Shown: piece after piece, positions 9,216 through 18,785 of the stretch
How the letters are laid out: every line of letters starts with the position of its first letter
Position numbering within the stretch: position 1 is the stretch's first letter
Origin: Colwellia sp. 75C3
GTDB lineage: Bacteria > Pseudomonadota > Gammaproteobacteria > Enterobacterales > Alteromonadaceae
Length of the DNA: 64,000 nucleotides
Assembly (NCBI RefSeq): GCF_002836255.1
Contig: NZ_PJAU01000050.1
Coordinates: 1 to 64,000 of the forward strand
Direction: 5' to 3'
The notes under the pieces: generated by a model
Databases searched by the model: none
What the model was told of the DNA's origin: nothing
What the model saw: only the letters and a program-made list of their open reading frames with translations
Position numbers and translations under genes: made by a program

Positions 9216-11825
9216 TTAAAACAGTTCTTCTTCCTCTTGTTTTTCTTTGTCACCTGATAATATCTCACTGCTGTTATCTTCAACAACATACTCAGTTGGT
9301 ACATTACCAAGACGGAAGTATTCAAACTGACTGGTTTTATCGGTTTTTGTTGTTAACTTTCCGGTTGCTTTATCAATACGCACGGAAACAATATCAACGG
9401 GAGGCTGAAAACCTTCGTCTTCTAGTTCTTCGAGGGCAACACGCATAAAATCAATCCATGCAGGTTGCGCTGATTTACCACCAAATTCGTTACCTGTAGT
9501 TTGGTCTTTACCCAAGTTACTGTTAGAAACGGTTTGACCTAAAATATGACTAGGGTCATCAAAACCTATCCATGAGGTGGTGATTAAACGTTTACTAAAG
9601 CCTGAAAACCAAGCATCTTTGGCTTCGTTGGTTGTACCTGTTTTACCCGCAATATCTCGACGTTTCAGTGCTCTTGCTCGTGAACCTGTCCCTTGCCAGG
9701 CAAACTTGGTATTCCAATCGGCTCCCCAAATAGCTGTATTAAGCGCTTGAGTGATTAAAAAAGCATTTTGTGGACTAATGATGCGAGTTGCTTGTTTTAC
9801 TTCTATAACTGAATCCGAGTCAGAAATGAATAATTCTGGATTATTATTTTGAATGTCACCATTTAAAGTGTCAGCAGTTAAAAATTCATCAGTATTAAGT
9901 GATGCTAGTGCTTGCTCTGCTTCATCAAATTCACTTATTTCAACACAAGGGTCGCAAGCGAGGGCAGGGTTGGCTTGATAAATAATTTCACCATCACTGT
10001 TTTCTATCCGCTCAATCAAATAGGGTTCAATTAAAAACCCACCGTTAGCAAAAGCGGCAAAGCCAGTTGCTACTTCTAAAGGGGTTAAAGAGGCAGATCC
10101 AAGTGCTAATGTTTGACTACGTGGTAAATCACTAGGATTAAAACCAAAAGCAGTTAAATGGTTGATGGTATTGGTAATTCCGATACTTTGTAATAACCGT
10201 ACAGCGACAACATTTTTAGATTGTGCTAGCGCTAATCTTACCCTCAACAGACCAGAATAAACTTCTGGAGAGTTCCTAGGACGCCAAACAACACCTGAAC
10301 TTTTATCCGATTGGTTTATCGGAGCATCGTTGACTAAGGAAGCAAGGGTGAAACCATGCTCTAGGGCTGCAGAATAAATAAAAGGTTTAATATTCGAACC
10401 GACTTGACGTTTAGCTTGCGTAACACGGTTAAACTGACTTTGTTTGAAACTAAAACCACCAACTGCCGCTTTAATAGCGCCATCATCTGGAGATAAGGAT
10501 ACTATAGCAGCACTTGCTGTTGGAAGTTGCCCTAGTCGGTAATTATCATCAGGCATTTTACTGACTAAAATAATATCTCCGTATTTAAGGATATCGGTTG
10601 CAAGTTTTGGTGGCGTACCTTGTTTTTGATCATTGATGTAAGGACGTGCCCAAGCGAGTCCCTGCCACTTTATCGTAGCTGTTTCTGTATTCTGTAGCTG
10701 GATACTGACCGATTTTTCTTCAATCGCAATAACGACAGCGGGTACAAGCATTTGATAATAGTTTGCTTGTGAAAGTGCTTTAGTGATTTCCGCTTGTGTT
10801 AATGGGTGGACTTGGTTGTCTACCGCTATATTTTTTGATGATACTGGAACAGGTCTAAGTGAAGTAAGAGGGCCTCGGTAGCCGTGACGTTGATCGTAAT
10901 TCAATAAATTATTTACCAGTGCTTGCTCTGCTGCGGTCTGCAGTTTTCCCGTTACTGTGGTAAATACTTTGTAGCCTTCGGTATAGGCTTTTTCTTTTCC
11001 ATAACGTTTAAGTATTTCATTATGTGCCATTTCAGCGACATAGGGGGCATTCAATTCAATTTCTGCACCATGCTTTTTACCTGTTATAGGTGCATTTTTG
11101 GCTGTCTGATATTGTAGATCAGAAATATAACCGCTAACTAACATACGTTGTAATACTACAGAACGGCGAGCTTTAGCGCGTTCAGGAGAACGAATAGGGT
11201 TTAACGTTGAAGGCGCTTTTGGTAACCCGGCTAAAACAGCAATCTGAGCAAGGTTAAGTTCATGAATCTCTTTACCATAATAAACTTGTGCTGCGGCGCC
11301 AAAACCAAATGATCGATGACCGAGCTCAATTTTATTAATGTATAACATTAATATTTCATCTTTACTCAGTAAGCTTTCAATATGAAAAGACAGGAATATC
11401 TCACGAATCTTTCGGGTATAGGTTACTTCACGAGTAAGGAAGAAGTTACGTGCAACTTGCATGGTAATCGTACTTGCGCCACCTTTGTCCTGTCCCATTA
11501 ACTTACCAAGGACAGCACGTCCCATACCTATTGGATCAACCCCGAAATGCATATAAAAACGGTCGTCTTCTGTCGCTAATAGTGCATCGATGAGCTGTTG
11601 AGGTACCTGATCAAATGTCAGAGGTGTTCGCTTTTTTTCACCAAATTGGGAAATTAGCAAGCCGTCTCGGCTATAAATTTGCAATGGCGTTTGCCAGTGC
11701 AAGTCTTTTAATGATTCAACGTTAGGTAATTCCGAACGCATTGATAGATATAAACTATAAATGCCAAGTGATGTCAAAATAAACAGTATCAGACTGACTT
11801 TTATTAAATATTTGATTGAAAACAC
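9216..11825 (-). CDS. mrcA: Penicillin-binding protein 1A (bifunctional peptidoglycan synthase)
   Basis: Inner-membrane enzyme that polymerises lipid II and cross-links peptidoglycan. One N-terminal membrane helix (residues 6-28) is followed by the GT51 glycosyltransferase domain with catalytic Glu86 in ATEDDRFYMHFG. An OB-like region follows, then the transpeptidase with SxxK at Ser477 (GSNIKPF), SKN in AQSKNVV and KTG at Lys728. The 869 residues suit gammaproteobacterial PBP1A. The start codon is GTG. It is divergent from pilM, the standard neighbour pair in this group. Confidence 0.96.
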   Translation of the reverse strand: MFSIKYLIKVSLILFILTSLGIYSLYLSMRSELPNVESLKDLHWQTPLQIYSRDGLLISQFGEKKRTPLTFDQVPQQLIDALLATEDDRFYMHFGVDPIGMGRAVLGKLMGQDKGGASTITMQVARNFFLTREVTYTRKIREIFLSFHIESLLSKDEILMLYINKIELGHRSFGFGAAAQVYYGKEIHELNLAQIAVLAGLPKAPSTLNPIRSPERAKARRSVVLQRMLVSGYISDLQYQTAKNAPITGKKHGAEIELNAPYVAEMAHNEILKRYGKEKAYTEGYKVFTTVTGKLQTAAEQALVNNLLNYDQRHGYRGPLTSLRPVPVSSKNIAVDNQVHPLTQAEITKALSQANYYQMLVPAVVIAIEEKSVSIQLQNTETATIKWQGLAWARPYINDQKQGTPPKLATDILKYGDIILVSKMPDDNYRLGQLPTASAAIVSLSPDDGAIKAAVGGFSFKQSQFNRVTQAKRQVGSNIKPFIYSAALEHGFTLASLVNDAPINQSDKSSGVVWRPRNSPEVYSGLLRVRLALAQSKNVVAVRLLQSIGITNTINHLTAFGFNPSDLPRSQTLALGSASLTPLEVATGFAAFANGGFLIEPYLIERIENSDGEIIYQANPALACDPCVEISEFDEAEQALASLNTDEFLTADTLNGDIQNNNPELFISDSDSVIEVKQATRIISPQNAFLITQALNTAIWGADWNTKFAWQGTGSRARALKRRDIAGKTGTTNEAKDAWFSGFSKRLITTSWIGFDDPSHILGQTVSNSNLGKDQTTGNEFGGKSAQPAWIDFMRVALEELEDEGFQPPVDIVSVRIDKATGKLTTKTDKTSQFEYFRLGNVPTEYVVEDNSSEILSGDKEKQEEEELF

Positions 11826-11951
11826 AGCAAAAGACCAATAAGTGGATTAAAATGTAAGATATTACTAGTATATCGTGTAAAAGCATGTAATAAATGTATT
11901 TATGCGTATTTTGCGTCTAAAATAATTACAAAAATAAAATTGTAGGTCTTT

Positions 11952-13031
11952 ATGCTAGACAAACTATGGAAAAAGAAAAGTTCAATGATGGTGGGAATCG
12001 ATATTGGTTCTCATTCTGCGAAAGCTGTATTGTTGAGTCAGGGAAGTGAAGGTTTTGTAATAGAAGACTTTGCTATTGAACCTATGCCACGAGGATCCGT
12101 TGTAGATCGAGAAATTCAAGATATTGAAGCGGTCGGGGCAGTTGTTGCCAAAATACGCAAGAAAATCTCATCTAAGGCTACCGAAGCTGCAGCAGCTGTA
12201 TCAGGGCAAACTGTTATCACTAAAGTAATCTATATGGATGTTGCTTTGACAGAGGATGAGCTTGCTAGCCAAATAGAAATTGAAGCAGATAGCCTCATTC
12301 CATTCCCTCTTGATGAAGTCAGTTTAGATTTTGAAACCCTGGATGTTAACGAGTCTGATCCGAGTAAAGTGAATGTATTACTTAGCGCAGCGCGTACTGA
12401 GTCTATTGAAGCGCGTGTCGCAGCATTAGAGGCTGGAGACTTTCAAGCAAAAGTAATTGATGTTGAATCTTATGCTGTTGGTCGAGCTTACGACCTATGC
12501 TTAACACAACTGCCTGAAGATGCGAAAGATAAGGTAGTGGCAATTGTTGATATTGGTTCAACGGTTACACTTTTCTCCGCTACTGATGCGGGTAAGCATA
12601 TTTATAGTCGAGATCAAATGTTTGGAGGTGAGCAATACACTCGTTCTATTGTCTCTTATTACAATAAATCCTTTGAACAAGCAGAAGAGGCAAAAACCAC
12701 TAACGATTTACCACCTAATTATACCTTTGAAGTATTGGCACCTTTTCATACAGTGTTAATGCAGCAAATACGTCGCGCAATTCAAATGTTTTTGACTACA
12801 AGTGGCCAGGGAAAAGTTGATTATTTATTGATTTCCGGCGGAACAGCGGCATTAGAAGGTATCGAAACATTACTTACCGACGAATTAGGTATCCATACAG
12901 TTATTGCTAATCCTTTCAATGATATGTCTTATGGTGACTCAATTGAACAAGACGAGCTTGCTAATGTTGCGCCTCAATTAATGGTGGCAACAGGTTTGGC
13001 CTTAAGGAGCTTTACGCCATGGCACATATAA
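11952..13031 (+). CDS. pilM: Type IV pilus assembly protein PilM
   Basis: Actin-like cytoplasmic ATPase that anchors the type IV pilus inner-membrane alignment complex by binding the PilN N-terminus. The nucleotide-binding VGIDIGSHSAKAVLLS is near the N-terminus, VAIVDIGSTVT forms the second phosphate loop and LISGGTAALEG the adenosine motif. Length 359 is typical. It opens the pilMNOPQ operon, and the pilN start overlaps its last codons by 13 bases. Confidence 0.97.
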   Translation: MLDKLWKKKSSMMVGIDIGSHSAKAVLLSQGSEGFVIEDFAIEPMPRGSVVDREIQDIEAVGAVVAKIRKKISSKATEAAAAVSGQTVITKVIYMDVALTEDELASQIEIEADSLIPFPLDEVSLDFETLDVNESDPSKVNVLLSAARTESIEARVAALEAGDFQAKVIDVESYAVGRAYDLCLTQLPEDAKDKVVAIVDIGSTVTLFSATDAGKHIYSRDQMFGGEQYTRSIVSYYNKSFEQAEEAKTTNDLPPNYTFEVLAPFHTVLMQQIRRAIQMFLTTSGQGKVDYLLISGGTAALEGIETLLTDELGIHTVIANPFNDMSYGDSIEQDELANVAPQLMVATGLALRSFTPWHI

Positions 13032-13588
13032 ACCTACTCCCTTGGCGCGAAGCGGCACTAAAGGCGCAGCAAAAAGAATACTTTACCATTTTAGCTGCGG
13101 TTGGTTTATTTACCTTAGCATTGGTTCTATGTACTAACTTTTATTTTCAAGCGCGTATTGATGGTCAGAATAGTAAAAATCAATACCTAAAAAATGAAAT
13201 TGCACAACTTGATATTCAAATTGCTGAGATAAAAACCTTAAACGATAAAAAATTGGCACTACAAAAACGCATTAATGTTGTTGAGCAGTTAGGACGTAGC
13301 CGAAATGTAGGTACGCAAGTACTTGACGAAATAGCTAAGATTATTCCGAATGGTATTTATATTATTGAACTTGAAAAACAAGGTAATATCTTACAGGTTA
13401 CAGGGAAAAGTGAATCGAACAATCATTTAGCTAACATGATTCGCGCGGTTGAATTATCAGACCTATTTGTTGATGCGACCCCTGAGTCTATAACGGCTGA
13501 TGATGGATCTCCTAAACTGCTTAGTAGTTTCAAAATGAAAGTTAAAATTAAAGGTTTAGAAAATTATACTAAGAAAGGGAGCAAATAA
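13019..13588 (+). CDS. pilN: Type IV pilus assembly protein PilN
   Basis: Bitopic inner-membrane protein of the pilus alignment complex. The short cytoplasmic N-terminus MAHINLLPWRE carries the INLLPWR motif that docks on PilM. One membrane helix (about residues 23-43) and a coiled coil follow, then the periplasmic domain that pairs with PilO. AAGGAG inside the end of pilM (about 13003-13008) supports this start. Its stop overlaps the pilO start by one base. Confidence 0.96.
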   Translation: MAHINLLPWREAALKAQQKEYFTILAAVGLFTLALVLCTNFYFQARIDGQNSKNQYLKNEIAQLDIQIAEIKTLNDKKLALQKRINVVEQLGRSRNVGTQVLDEIAKIIPNGIYIIELEKQGNILQVTGKSESNNHLANMIRAVELSDLFVDATPESITADDGSPKLLSSFKMKVKIKGLENYTKKGSK

Positions 13589-14184
13589 TGAAGTTTGACG
13601 CATCCCAGTTTGATAACCTTGAACTTGATAATATCGGGCAGTGGCCAGCAGCTGCAAAGTTGCTTTTAGCGATTTTTTTAGCGGTAACCATCGCGTTTTT
13701 AGGTTATATGGGCTTAATTAGCGACCAAATTAAACAACTTGATCGTGTTGTTGCTGAGGAAAGTACTTTAAAGGAGTCTTATCGTGCTAAATATCATGTT
13801 GCGGCTAATTTAGAGTTATTTCGAGCTCAAATGGTGGAAGCAGAAGATACTTTTGCCAACCAACTCCGACAATTACCTAATAGTCATCAAATCCCAGGAC
13901 TATTAGATGATATTACTTTTGTTGGTACAACGAGTGGTCTAGACTTTGTAAAGTTAGAATGGCAACCAGAAGTTGTTAAACAAATTTATATCGAATTACC
14001 GATTGATATTGAAGTAATAGGTCCTTATCACTCATTTGGACAGTTTGTGAGTAAAATTGCGGACTTGCCAAGAATTGTGACTCTGCATGACTTTAAAATA
14101 AGTATTTCACAAGGTGATAGTGAAACTTTAAATCTAAAGTTGCAGGCTAAAACCTACCGTTATCAAGGGGATGCAGTTAAATGA
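13588..14184 (+). CDS. pilO: Type IV pilus assembly protein PilO
   Basis: Partner of PilN in the inner-membrane alignment complex. It has a short cytoplasmic segment, one membrane helix (about residues 25-45, LLAIFLAVTIAFLGYMG), a coiled coil and a ferredoxin-like periplasmic domain. Length 198 is normal. It overlaps pilN by one base and pilP by four, so translation is probably coupled along the operon. Confidence 0.95.
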   Translation: MKFDASQFDNLELDNIGQWPAAAKLLLAIFLAVTIAFLGYMGLISDQIKQLDRVVAEESTLKESYRAKYHVAANLELFRAQMVEAEDTFANQLRQLPNSHQIPGLLDDITFVGTTSGLDFVKLEWQPEVVKQIYIELPIDIEVIGPYHSFGQFVSKIADLPRIVTLHDFKISISQGDSETLNLKLQAKTYRYQGDAVK

Positions 14185-14738
14185 CAACCCATAGTTTAAC
14201 ATATAATACGTCAAAAATTTTCAGTGTCATTGCGCTTACTTTGCTCTCAGGTTGTTTTGACGATACTACTGAAATAAAAACGCATATGGCACAGGTGAAA
14301 GCGACCACTACTAATTATATTGATCCCATGCCTGAGGTACACCCATTTAATCATATCGCTTATTCAGCAGATGATTTACGTAGTCCATTTGTATTACCTA
14401 GACCTGAAGCTATTCAGCAAAAGATGCAACAAATGGCGGGATGTTTAAGTCCTGATAATAATCGTCGTAAACAACCATTAGAAAAATATGCTTTAAGTGA
14501 CTTAACTATGCGCGGCACCCTTGGTGATGCAAGTATGCTCTGGGCTCTACTGGAAGCTTCTGATTTAAGTCTACATAGAGTTGCGTTAGGAAATTATCTT
14601 GGCTTGTATAATGGCCGAATTACACAGGTGAGTGCAAAAACAGTGAAAATAATTGAATTAGCTCCAGATGGTGCAGGATGTTGGGTAGAGCGTGAAGCTA
14701 CATTGAATATTGTGCAATCTGAAGAGTCAAATAAGTAA
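14181..14738 (+). CDS. pilP: Pilus assembly lipoprotein PilP
   Basis: Inner-membrane lipoprotein that links the PilN/PilO complex to the PilQ secretin. The lipobox LLSGC places the lipidated cysteine at residue 25. After a flexible linker, the homology domain begins around LEKYALSDLTMRGTLGD. The 185 residues and position between pilO and pilQ match the family. It overlaps pilO by four bases. Confidence 0.94.
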   Translation: MTTHSLTYNTSKIFSVIALTLLSGCFDDTTEIKTHMAQVKATTTNYIDPMPEVHPFNHIAYSADDLRSPFVLPRPEAIQQKMQQMAGCLSPDNNRRKQPLEKYALSDLTMRGTLGDASMLWALLEASDLSLHRVALGNYLGLYNGRITQVSAKTVKIIELAPDGAGCWVEREATLNIVQSEESNK

Positions 14739-14749
14739 AGGAATTAATA

Positions 14750-16864
14750 ATGCTATTTAATCAAACGAACAATTATAAAAGCTTTACTGCTGTTAAAGAA
14801 CTCTGGCTTACCACTGTATTTTTATTGTCTGCAGTATTGCTGTCATTTTCAGTCACTGCTGCTGAAGGTGATTCGGTAAATAACAATGAATTGGTTGGTA
14901 TTTCATATAATACAATTCAAAGTGATCAAATTGTGCTTGTTTTCAGTTTTGCACAAAATATCACTAGTCTACCTGAAGTCAAAACTTCGATGACGCCTGC
15001 TTTTGTTGAAGTGACTTTTGACGCAAATGCCTTTGATAAAGACCAAAAAGAAACGCTAGTGAATCATGCCGGTGTAAAGTCAATTAATCTAAATGCTACA
15101 ACAGGAAAAGTTGTTGCATTGATTAGTTTAGAGAAACTTGCTGTTTTTGATGTCTCATTAAATAATGATAAAGAATTTTCTATTACCTTTAATTATGGGG
15201 AATCAGCTGAAGTTGTTGAAACACTGAGTCCTGCAGGTGACGAGTTTATTAACCATATAGAGTCGATTGATTTTAGGTTAAATGCTGAAAATGAAGGACA
15301 AATTTTAATTTATTTGAAAGATAACATGCTCGCTGCTGATGTTAATGACAAGCTAGGTAAATTAAATGTTGAATTTCATAACACCGAAATTGTTGACGAT
15401 TTACTTTACAAATTAGATGTAACTGATTTTGGGACACTAGTTACCAGTATTGAGACTTTCAAAGAAGGGCGTAACGCACGCTTAGTTATCGAAGTGGATA
15501 GTAACTTTATATTTACCCAGAAACAGGAAGACAATTTATTTATTCTAACGGTAAAAGAAAAAGCGGTAAAAGAGCCTAGCTATATAGGTGAGTCTGATGA
15601 TTTTAATGGCCGTAGTATTTCATTAAGTTTTCAAGATATCCCCGTACGTACTGTTTTACAGATTATTGCTGATTATAATGAATTTAACTTAATTATCAGC
15701 GATACCGTGACAGGTAATATCACCTTACGTCTTGATGGCGTTCCTTGGGATCAAGCGTTAAGTATTATCTTAAAAGTGAAAGGTTTAGATAAACGTATGC
15801 AAGGTAATATCTTAATGGTAGCTCCTGCTGATGAATTAGCTGCTCGTGAAGCGCAAACTTTGCAGGCTAAGCAACAAGTTGAAGAGTTAGCTCCTTTGTA
15901 TTCTGAGTATGTTCAAATTAATTATGCTAAAGCAGCTGAGTTTGCAGAGTTAATTAAAAATGAAGATACTAGCATCTTATCTCCTCGTGGTAGCGTGTCA
16001 GTTGATGAGCGTACCAATACTTTACTAATACGCGATACAGCCAGAAGCATTGAAGACATTAAACGTATGGTCACTATTCTTGATGTTGCTGTTCGACAGG
16101 TTGTTATTGAAGCTAGAATGGTTACAGTCAAAGATAATATGAATGAAGAGCTTGGTATTCGTTGGGGTGTAACTAATACCGATGGCGAGTATTCAACTTC
16201 GGGTAGTATTGAAGGAAATGGTACTGCTAGCGGAGCAAGATCAAATACTCCAGGAGTACCTACAGTTCCTTCGCTTGGTGATGGGTTAAATGTAAACCTT
16301 CCAGTCGCCAATGCCGCAGGAACAATTGCTTTTCAAATTGCTAGGTTAGCTAATGGAACAATTTTAGATCTTGAACTTTCAGCGCTAGAAAAAGAAAATA
16401 AAGGTGAAGTGATTGCTAGCCCGCGAATTACTACTGCAAATCAAAAGGAAGCTTACATCGAGCAGGGTGTTGAAATTCCATACCAAGAAGCCGCTTCGAG
16501 TGGTGCAACAGCAACACAGTTTAAAAAGGCAGTCTTGAGTTTGAAAGTAACACCACATATAACCCCAGATGATAAAATTATTCTGGATTTAGTTATAACC
16601 CAAGATACAGTATCTGATATCACCAGTGGTTCAGCACCCGCTATAGATACTCAGCGTATTGGCACTCAGGTTTTAGTTAATAACGGTGAGACTATCGTTT
16701 TAGGTGGTATATATCAGCAAGCTATTATTAGCACAGTATCTAAAATTCCATTGTTAGGTGATATCCCATACCTAGGTTGGTTATTTAGAAATACAAGCCA
16801 GTTAAATGAGAAAAAAGAACTGTTAATATTCGTTACACCGAGAATTGTAACGGAACACTTTTAG
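14750..16864 (+). CDS. pilQ: Type IV pilus secretin PilQ
   Basis: Outer-membrane channel through which the pilus fibre passes. A signal peptide (cleavage probably after VTAAEG near residue 39) is followed by two AMIN-type repeats (about 45-280), an STN domain (from about ISLSFQDIPVRTVLQII), a secretin N0/N1-like domain and the C-terminal secretin barrel. The signature IPLLGDIPYLGWLFRN is near the end. Length 704 is typical. It is the last gene of pilMNOPQ and is followed by a terminator. Confidence 0.97.
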   Translation: MLFNQTNNYKSFTAVKELWLTTVFLLSAVLLSFSVTAAEGDSVNNNELVGISYNTIQSDQIVLVFSFAQNITSLPEVKTSMTPAFVEVTFDANAFDKDQKETLVNHAGVKSINLNATTGKVVALISLEKLAVFDVSLNNDKEFSITFNYGESAEVVETLSPAGDEFINHIESIDFRLNAENEGQILIYLKDNMLAADVNDKLGKLNVEFHNTEIVDDLLYKLDVTDFGTLVTSIETFKEGRNARLVIEVDSNFIFTQKQEDNLFILTVKEKAVKEPSYIGESDDFNGRSISLSFQDIPVRTVLQIIADYNEFNLIISDTVTGNITLRLDGVPWDQALSIILKVKGLDKRMQGNILMVAPADELAAREAQTLQAKQQVEELAPLYSEYVQINYAKAAEFAELIKNEDTSILSPRGSVSVDERTNTLLIRDTARSIEDIKRMVTILDVAVRQVVIEARMVTVKDNMNEELGIRWGVTNTDGEYSTSGSIEGNGTASGARSNTPGVPTVPSLGDGLNVNLPVANAAGTIAFQIARLANGTILDLELSALEKENKGEVIASPRITTANQKEAYIEQGVEIPYQEAASSGATATQFKKAVLSLKVTPHITPDDKIILDLVITQDTVSDITSGSAPAIDTQRIGTQVLVNNGETIVLGGIYQQAIISTVSKIPLLGDIPYLGWLFRNTSQLNEKKELLIFVTPRIVTEHF

Positions 16865-16880
16865 AATCTTGCGCTAAGGA

Positions 16881-16925
16881 AATCCATTAAATGCCGTGTT
16901 ATTTCGACATTTAATGGATTTTTTG
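16881..16925 (+). terminator. Terminator after pilQ
   Basis: AATCCATTAAATG (16881-16893) and CATTTAATGGATT (16908-16920) form a perfect 13-bp stem with a 14-nt loop, followed by a T-run. It separates the pilus operon from aroK. Confidence 0.9.
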
Positions 16926-17105
16926 TTTTAATAAGTGAGTTTTTAACAAAGATAACGTTATTGTTGCTTGCTATTTATGCATAACAATTGCGATAATTAC
17001 GCCCTTGAAATTTCCGAGGGAGACCTCTTTTGCGTCAAAAGCTCTATTTCATTGTATTTCGACTTTTGACTGTTCTGTAAACACAACGAGTATTAAGTAA
17101 ATCTA

Positions 17106-17624
17106 ATGGCAGAAAAACGTAATATATTCCTTATAGGCCCTATGGGTGCTGGTAAAAGCACTATCGGTAGAGAAATAGCAGACCGATTACATCTTGAGTT
17201 TTTTGACTCTGACCAAGAAATAGAGCGCCGTACAGGAGCAGACATTGCTTGGGTTTTTGATCTTGAAGGTGAAGAAGGTTTCCGCAAAAGAGAAGAAACG
17301 GTAATTGAAGACTTGAGTGAGAAACAAGGTATTGTTTTAGCTACAGGTGGTGGTTCGGTAATCAGCACTAACGTTCGAAATCACTTGTCTGCTCGCGGTA
17401 TCGTTGTTTATCTTGAAACAACGATTGATAAACAAGTTGCTCGTACGCAACGTGATCGTCGTCGTCCACTTTTACAAACATCTGAAGAACCACGTACAGT
17501 TTTGGAAAACTTGGCTGTTGAGCGTAATCCGTTTTATGAAGATATCGCAGATATTATCGTACAAACTGATGATCAAAGTGCCAAAGTTGTTGCTCATAAA
17601 ATTATAGAGCGTCTCGACTTCTAA
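17106..17624 (+). CDS. aroK: Shikimate kinase AroK
   Basis: Phosphorylates shikimate at the 3-hydroxyl in the aromatic amino acid pathway. The Walker A motif GPMGAGKST (residues 11-19), the shikimate-binding FFDSDQEIE and FRKREE, the ATGGGSV loop and the lid RDRRRPLL are all present. The 172 residues equal the E. coli AroK length. The 180-bp gap upstream should hold its promoter. aroB follows after 35 bases, the usual aroKB pair. Confidence 0.97.
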   Translation: MAEKRNIFLIGPMGAGKSTIGREIADRLHLEFFDSDQEIERRTGADIAWVFDLEGEEGFRKREETVIEDLSEKQGIVLATGGGSVISTNVRNHLSARGIVVYLETTIDKQVARTQRDRRRPLLQTSEEPRTVLENLAVERNPFYEDIADIIVQTDDQSAKVVAHKIIERLDF

Positions 17625-17659
17625 TTTAAACTCGCGTTGGAACCTAGTAGTAACCTGAT

Positions 17660-18724
17660 ATGGCAATTCTTAATCTTGACTTAGGCACGCGTAGTTATCC
17701 TATCTATATTGATTCAGGTCTGATAAATAAAACAGACCTGCTTTCATCACATATTCGCGCTAAACGTGTATGTATAGTAACAAATGATATTGTAGCGCCT
17801 TTATACCTAGATTCATTAAAAGCGAAGTTAACAGACTTTGCCGTAGATGAAATCATACTTCCCGATGGTGAAGCTGAGAAAAGTTTAGCTAACTTTGAAG
17901 TTATTATGTCCCACCTGCTTACAAATGAGCACGGTAGAGATACAACTTTAATTGCTTTAGGTGGCGGTGTTATAGGTGATATAACTGGCTTTGCAGCAGC
18001 ATGCTATCAGCGTGGTATTGATTTTATACAAATTCCAACAACATTACTTTCACAAGTGGATTCATCAGTTGGTGGAAAAACGGCAGTAAATCATCCATTA
18101 GGTAAAAACATGGTGGGTGCTTTTTACCAACCTAAAGCTGTTTTTATTGATATTGATAGTCTTACAACTTTACCCATTCGCGAATTTAATGCAGGAATGG
18201 CCGAAGTCATTAAATATGGAATTTTAGGTGATAAGTCATTCTTTGTATGGCTTGAAGATAATATGTCAGCGATTAAGGCTGGTGACAAAGTTGTATTAGC
18301 GCAGATGATTGAACGATGTTGCCAGTGTAAAGCTGACATTGTTGCCAGTGATGAAACTGAAGCGGGTATCAGAGCACTATTAAACCTAGGTCATACCTTT
18401 GGCCACGCAATCGAAGCAGAGCAAGGTTACGGTAAGTGGTTACATGGTGAAGCTGTTGCTACTGGCATGGTACTTGCTGCTAAGTTAGCAGTAGCAATGA
18501 ATTTGCTTGAAGTGTCAGAACTTCGACGTATGGAAAAACTGATAGCAGCGTTTGATTTACCTGTAACTGCTCCTCAAGGCATGGGTTTCGCTGAATTTAT
18601 CCGCCATATGCGTCGAGACAAAAAAAATATAGCCGGTAAGCTTAGGTTTATAATACCAACAGCTATTGGCCAATCTGAAATTCGTGACGATGTCACTCAG
18701 GATACGCTTCAAGAAATTCTATAA
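17660..18724 (+). CDS. aroB: 3-Dehydroquinate synthase AroB
   Basis: NAD- and metal-dependent cyclisation of DAHP to 3-dehydroquinate. Conserved blocks are [23 protein letters not shown], the substrate loop [17 protein letters not shown], and the metal-binding histidines in [12 protein letters not shown] and [10 protein letters not shown]. Length 354 is normal. It lies between aroK and the damX-like gene, as in other gammaproteobacteria. Confidence 0.97.
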   Translation: MAILNLDLGTRSYPIYIDSGLINKTDLLSSHIRAKRVCIVTNDIVAPLYLDSLKAKLTDFAVDEIILPDGEAEKSLANFEVIMSHLLTNEHGRDTTLIALGGGVIGDITGFAAACYQRGIDFIQIPTTLLSQVDSSVGGKTAVNHPLGKNMVGAFYQPKAVFIDIDSLTTLPIREFNAGMAEVIKYGILGDKSFFVWLEDNMSAIKAGDKVVLAQMIERCCQCKADIVASDETEAGIRALLNLGHTFGHAIEAEQGYGKWLHGEAVATGMVLAAKLAVAMNLLEVSELRRMEKLIAAFDLPVTAPQGMGFAEFIRHMRRDKKNIAGKLRFIIPTAIGQSEIRDDVTQDTLQEIL

Positions 18725-18785
18725 TTAACTTTTCTCGTCGGCGAGCAGCCTGCGAGACGAATTTAAAGCATAGAAAGGATTAAGC

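Noticed and set aside
15922-16311. 129-codon minus-strand frame
   Set aside because: It is antisense to the PilQ secretin coding region, has biased composition and no family features.
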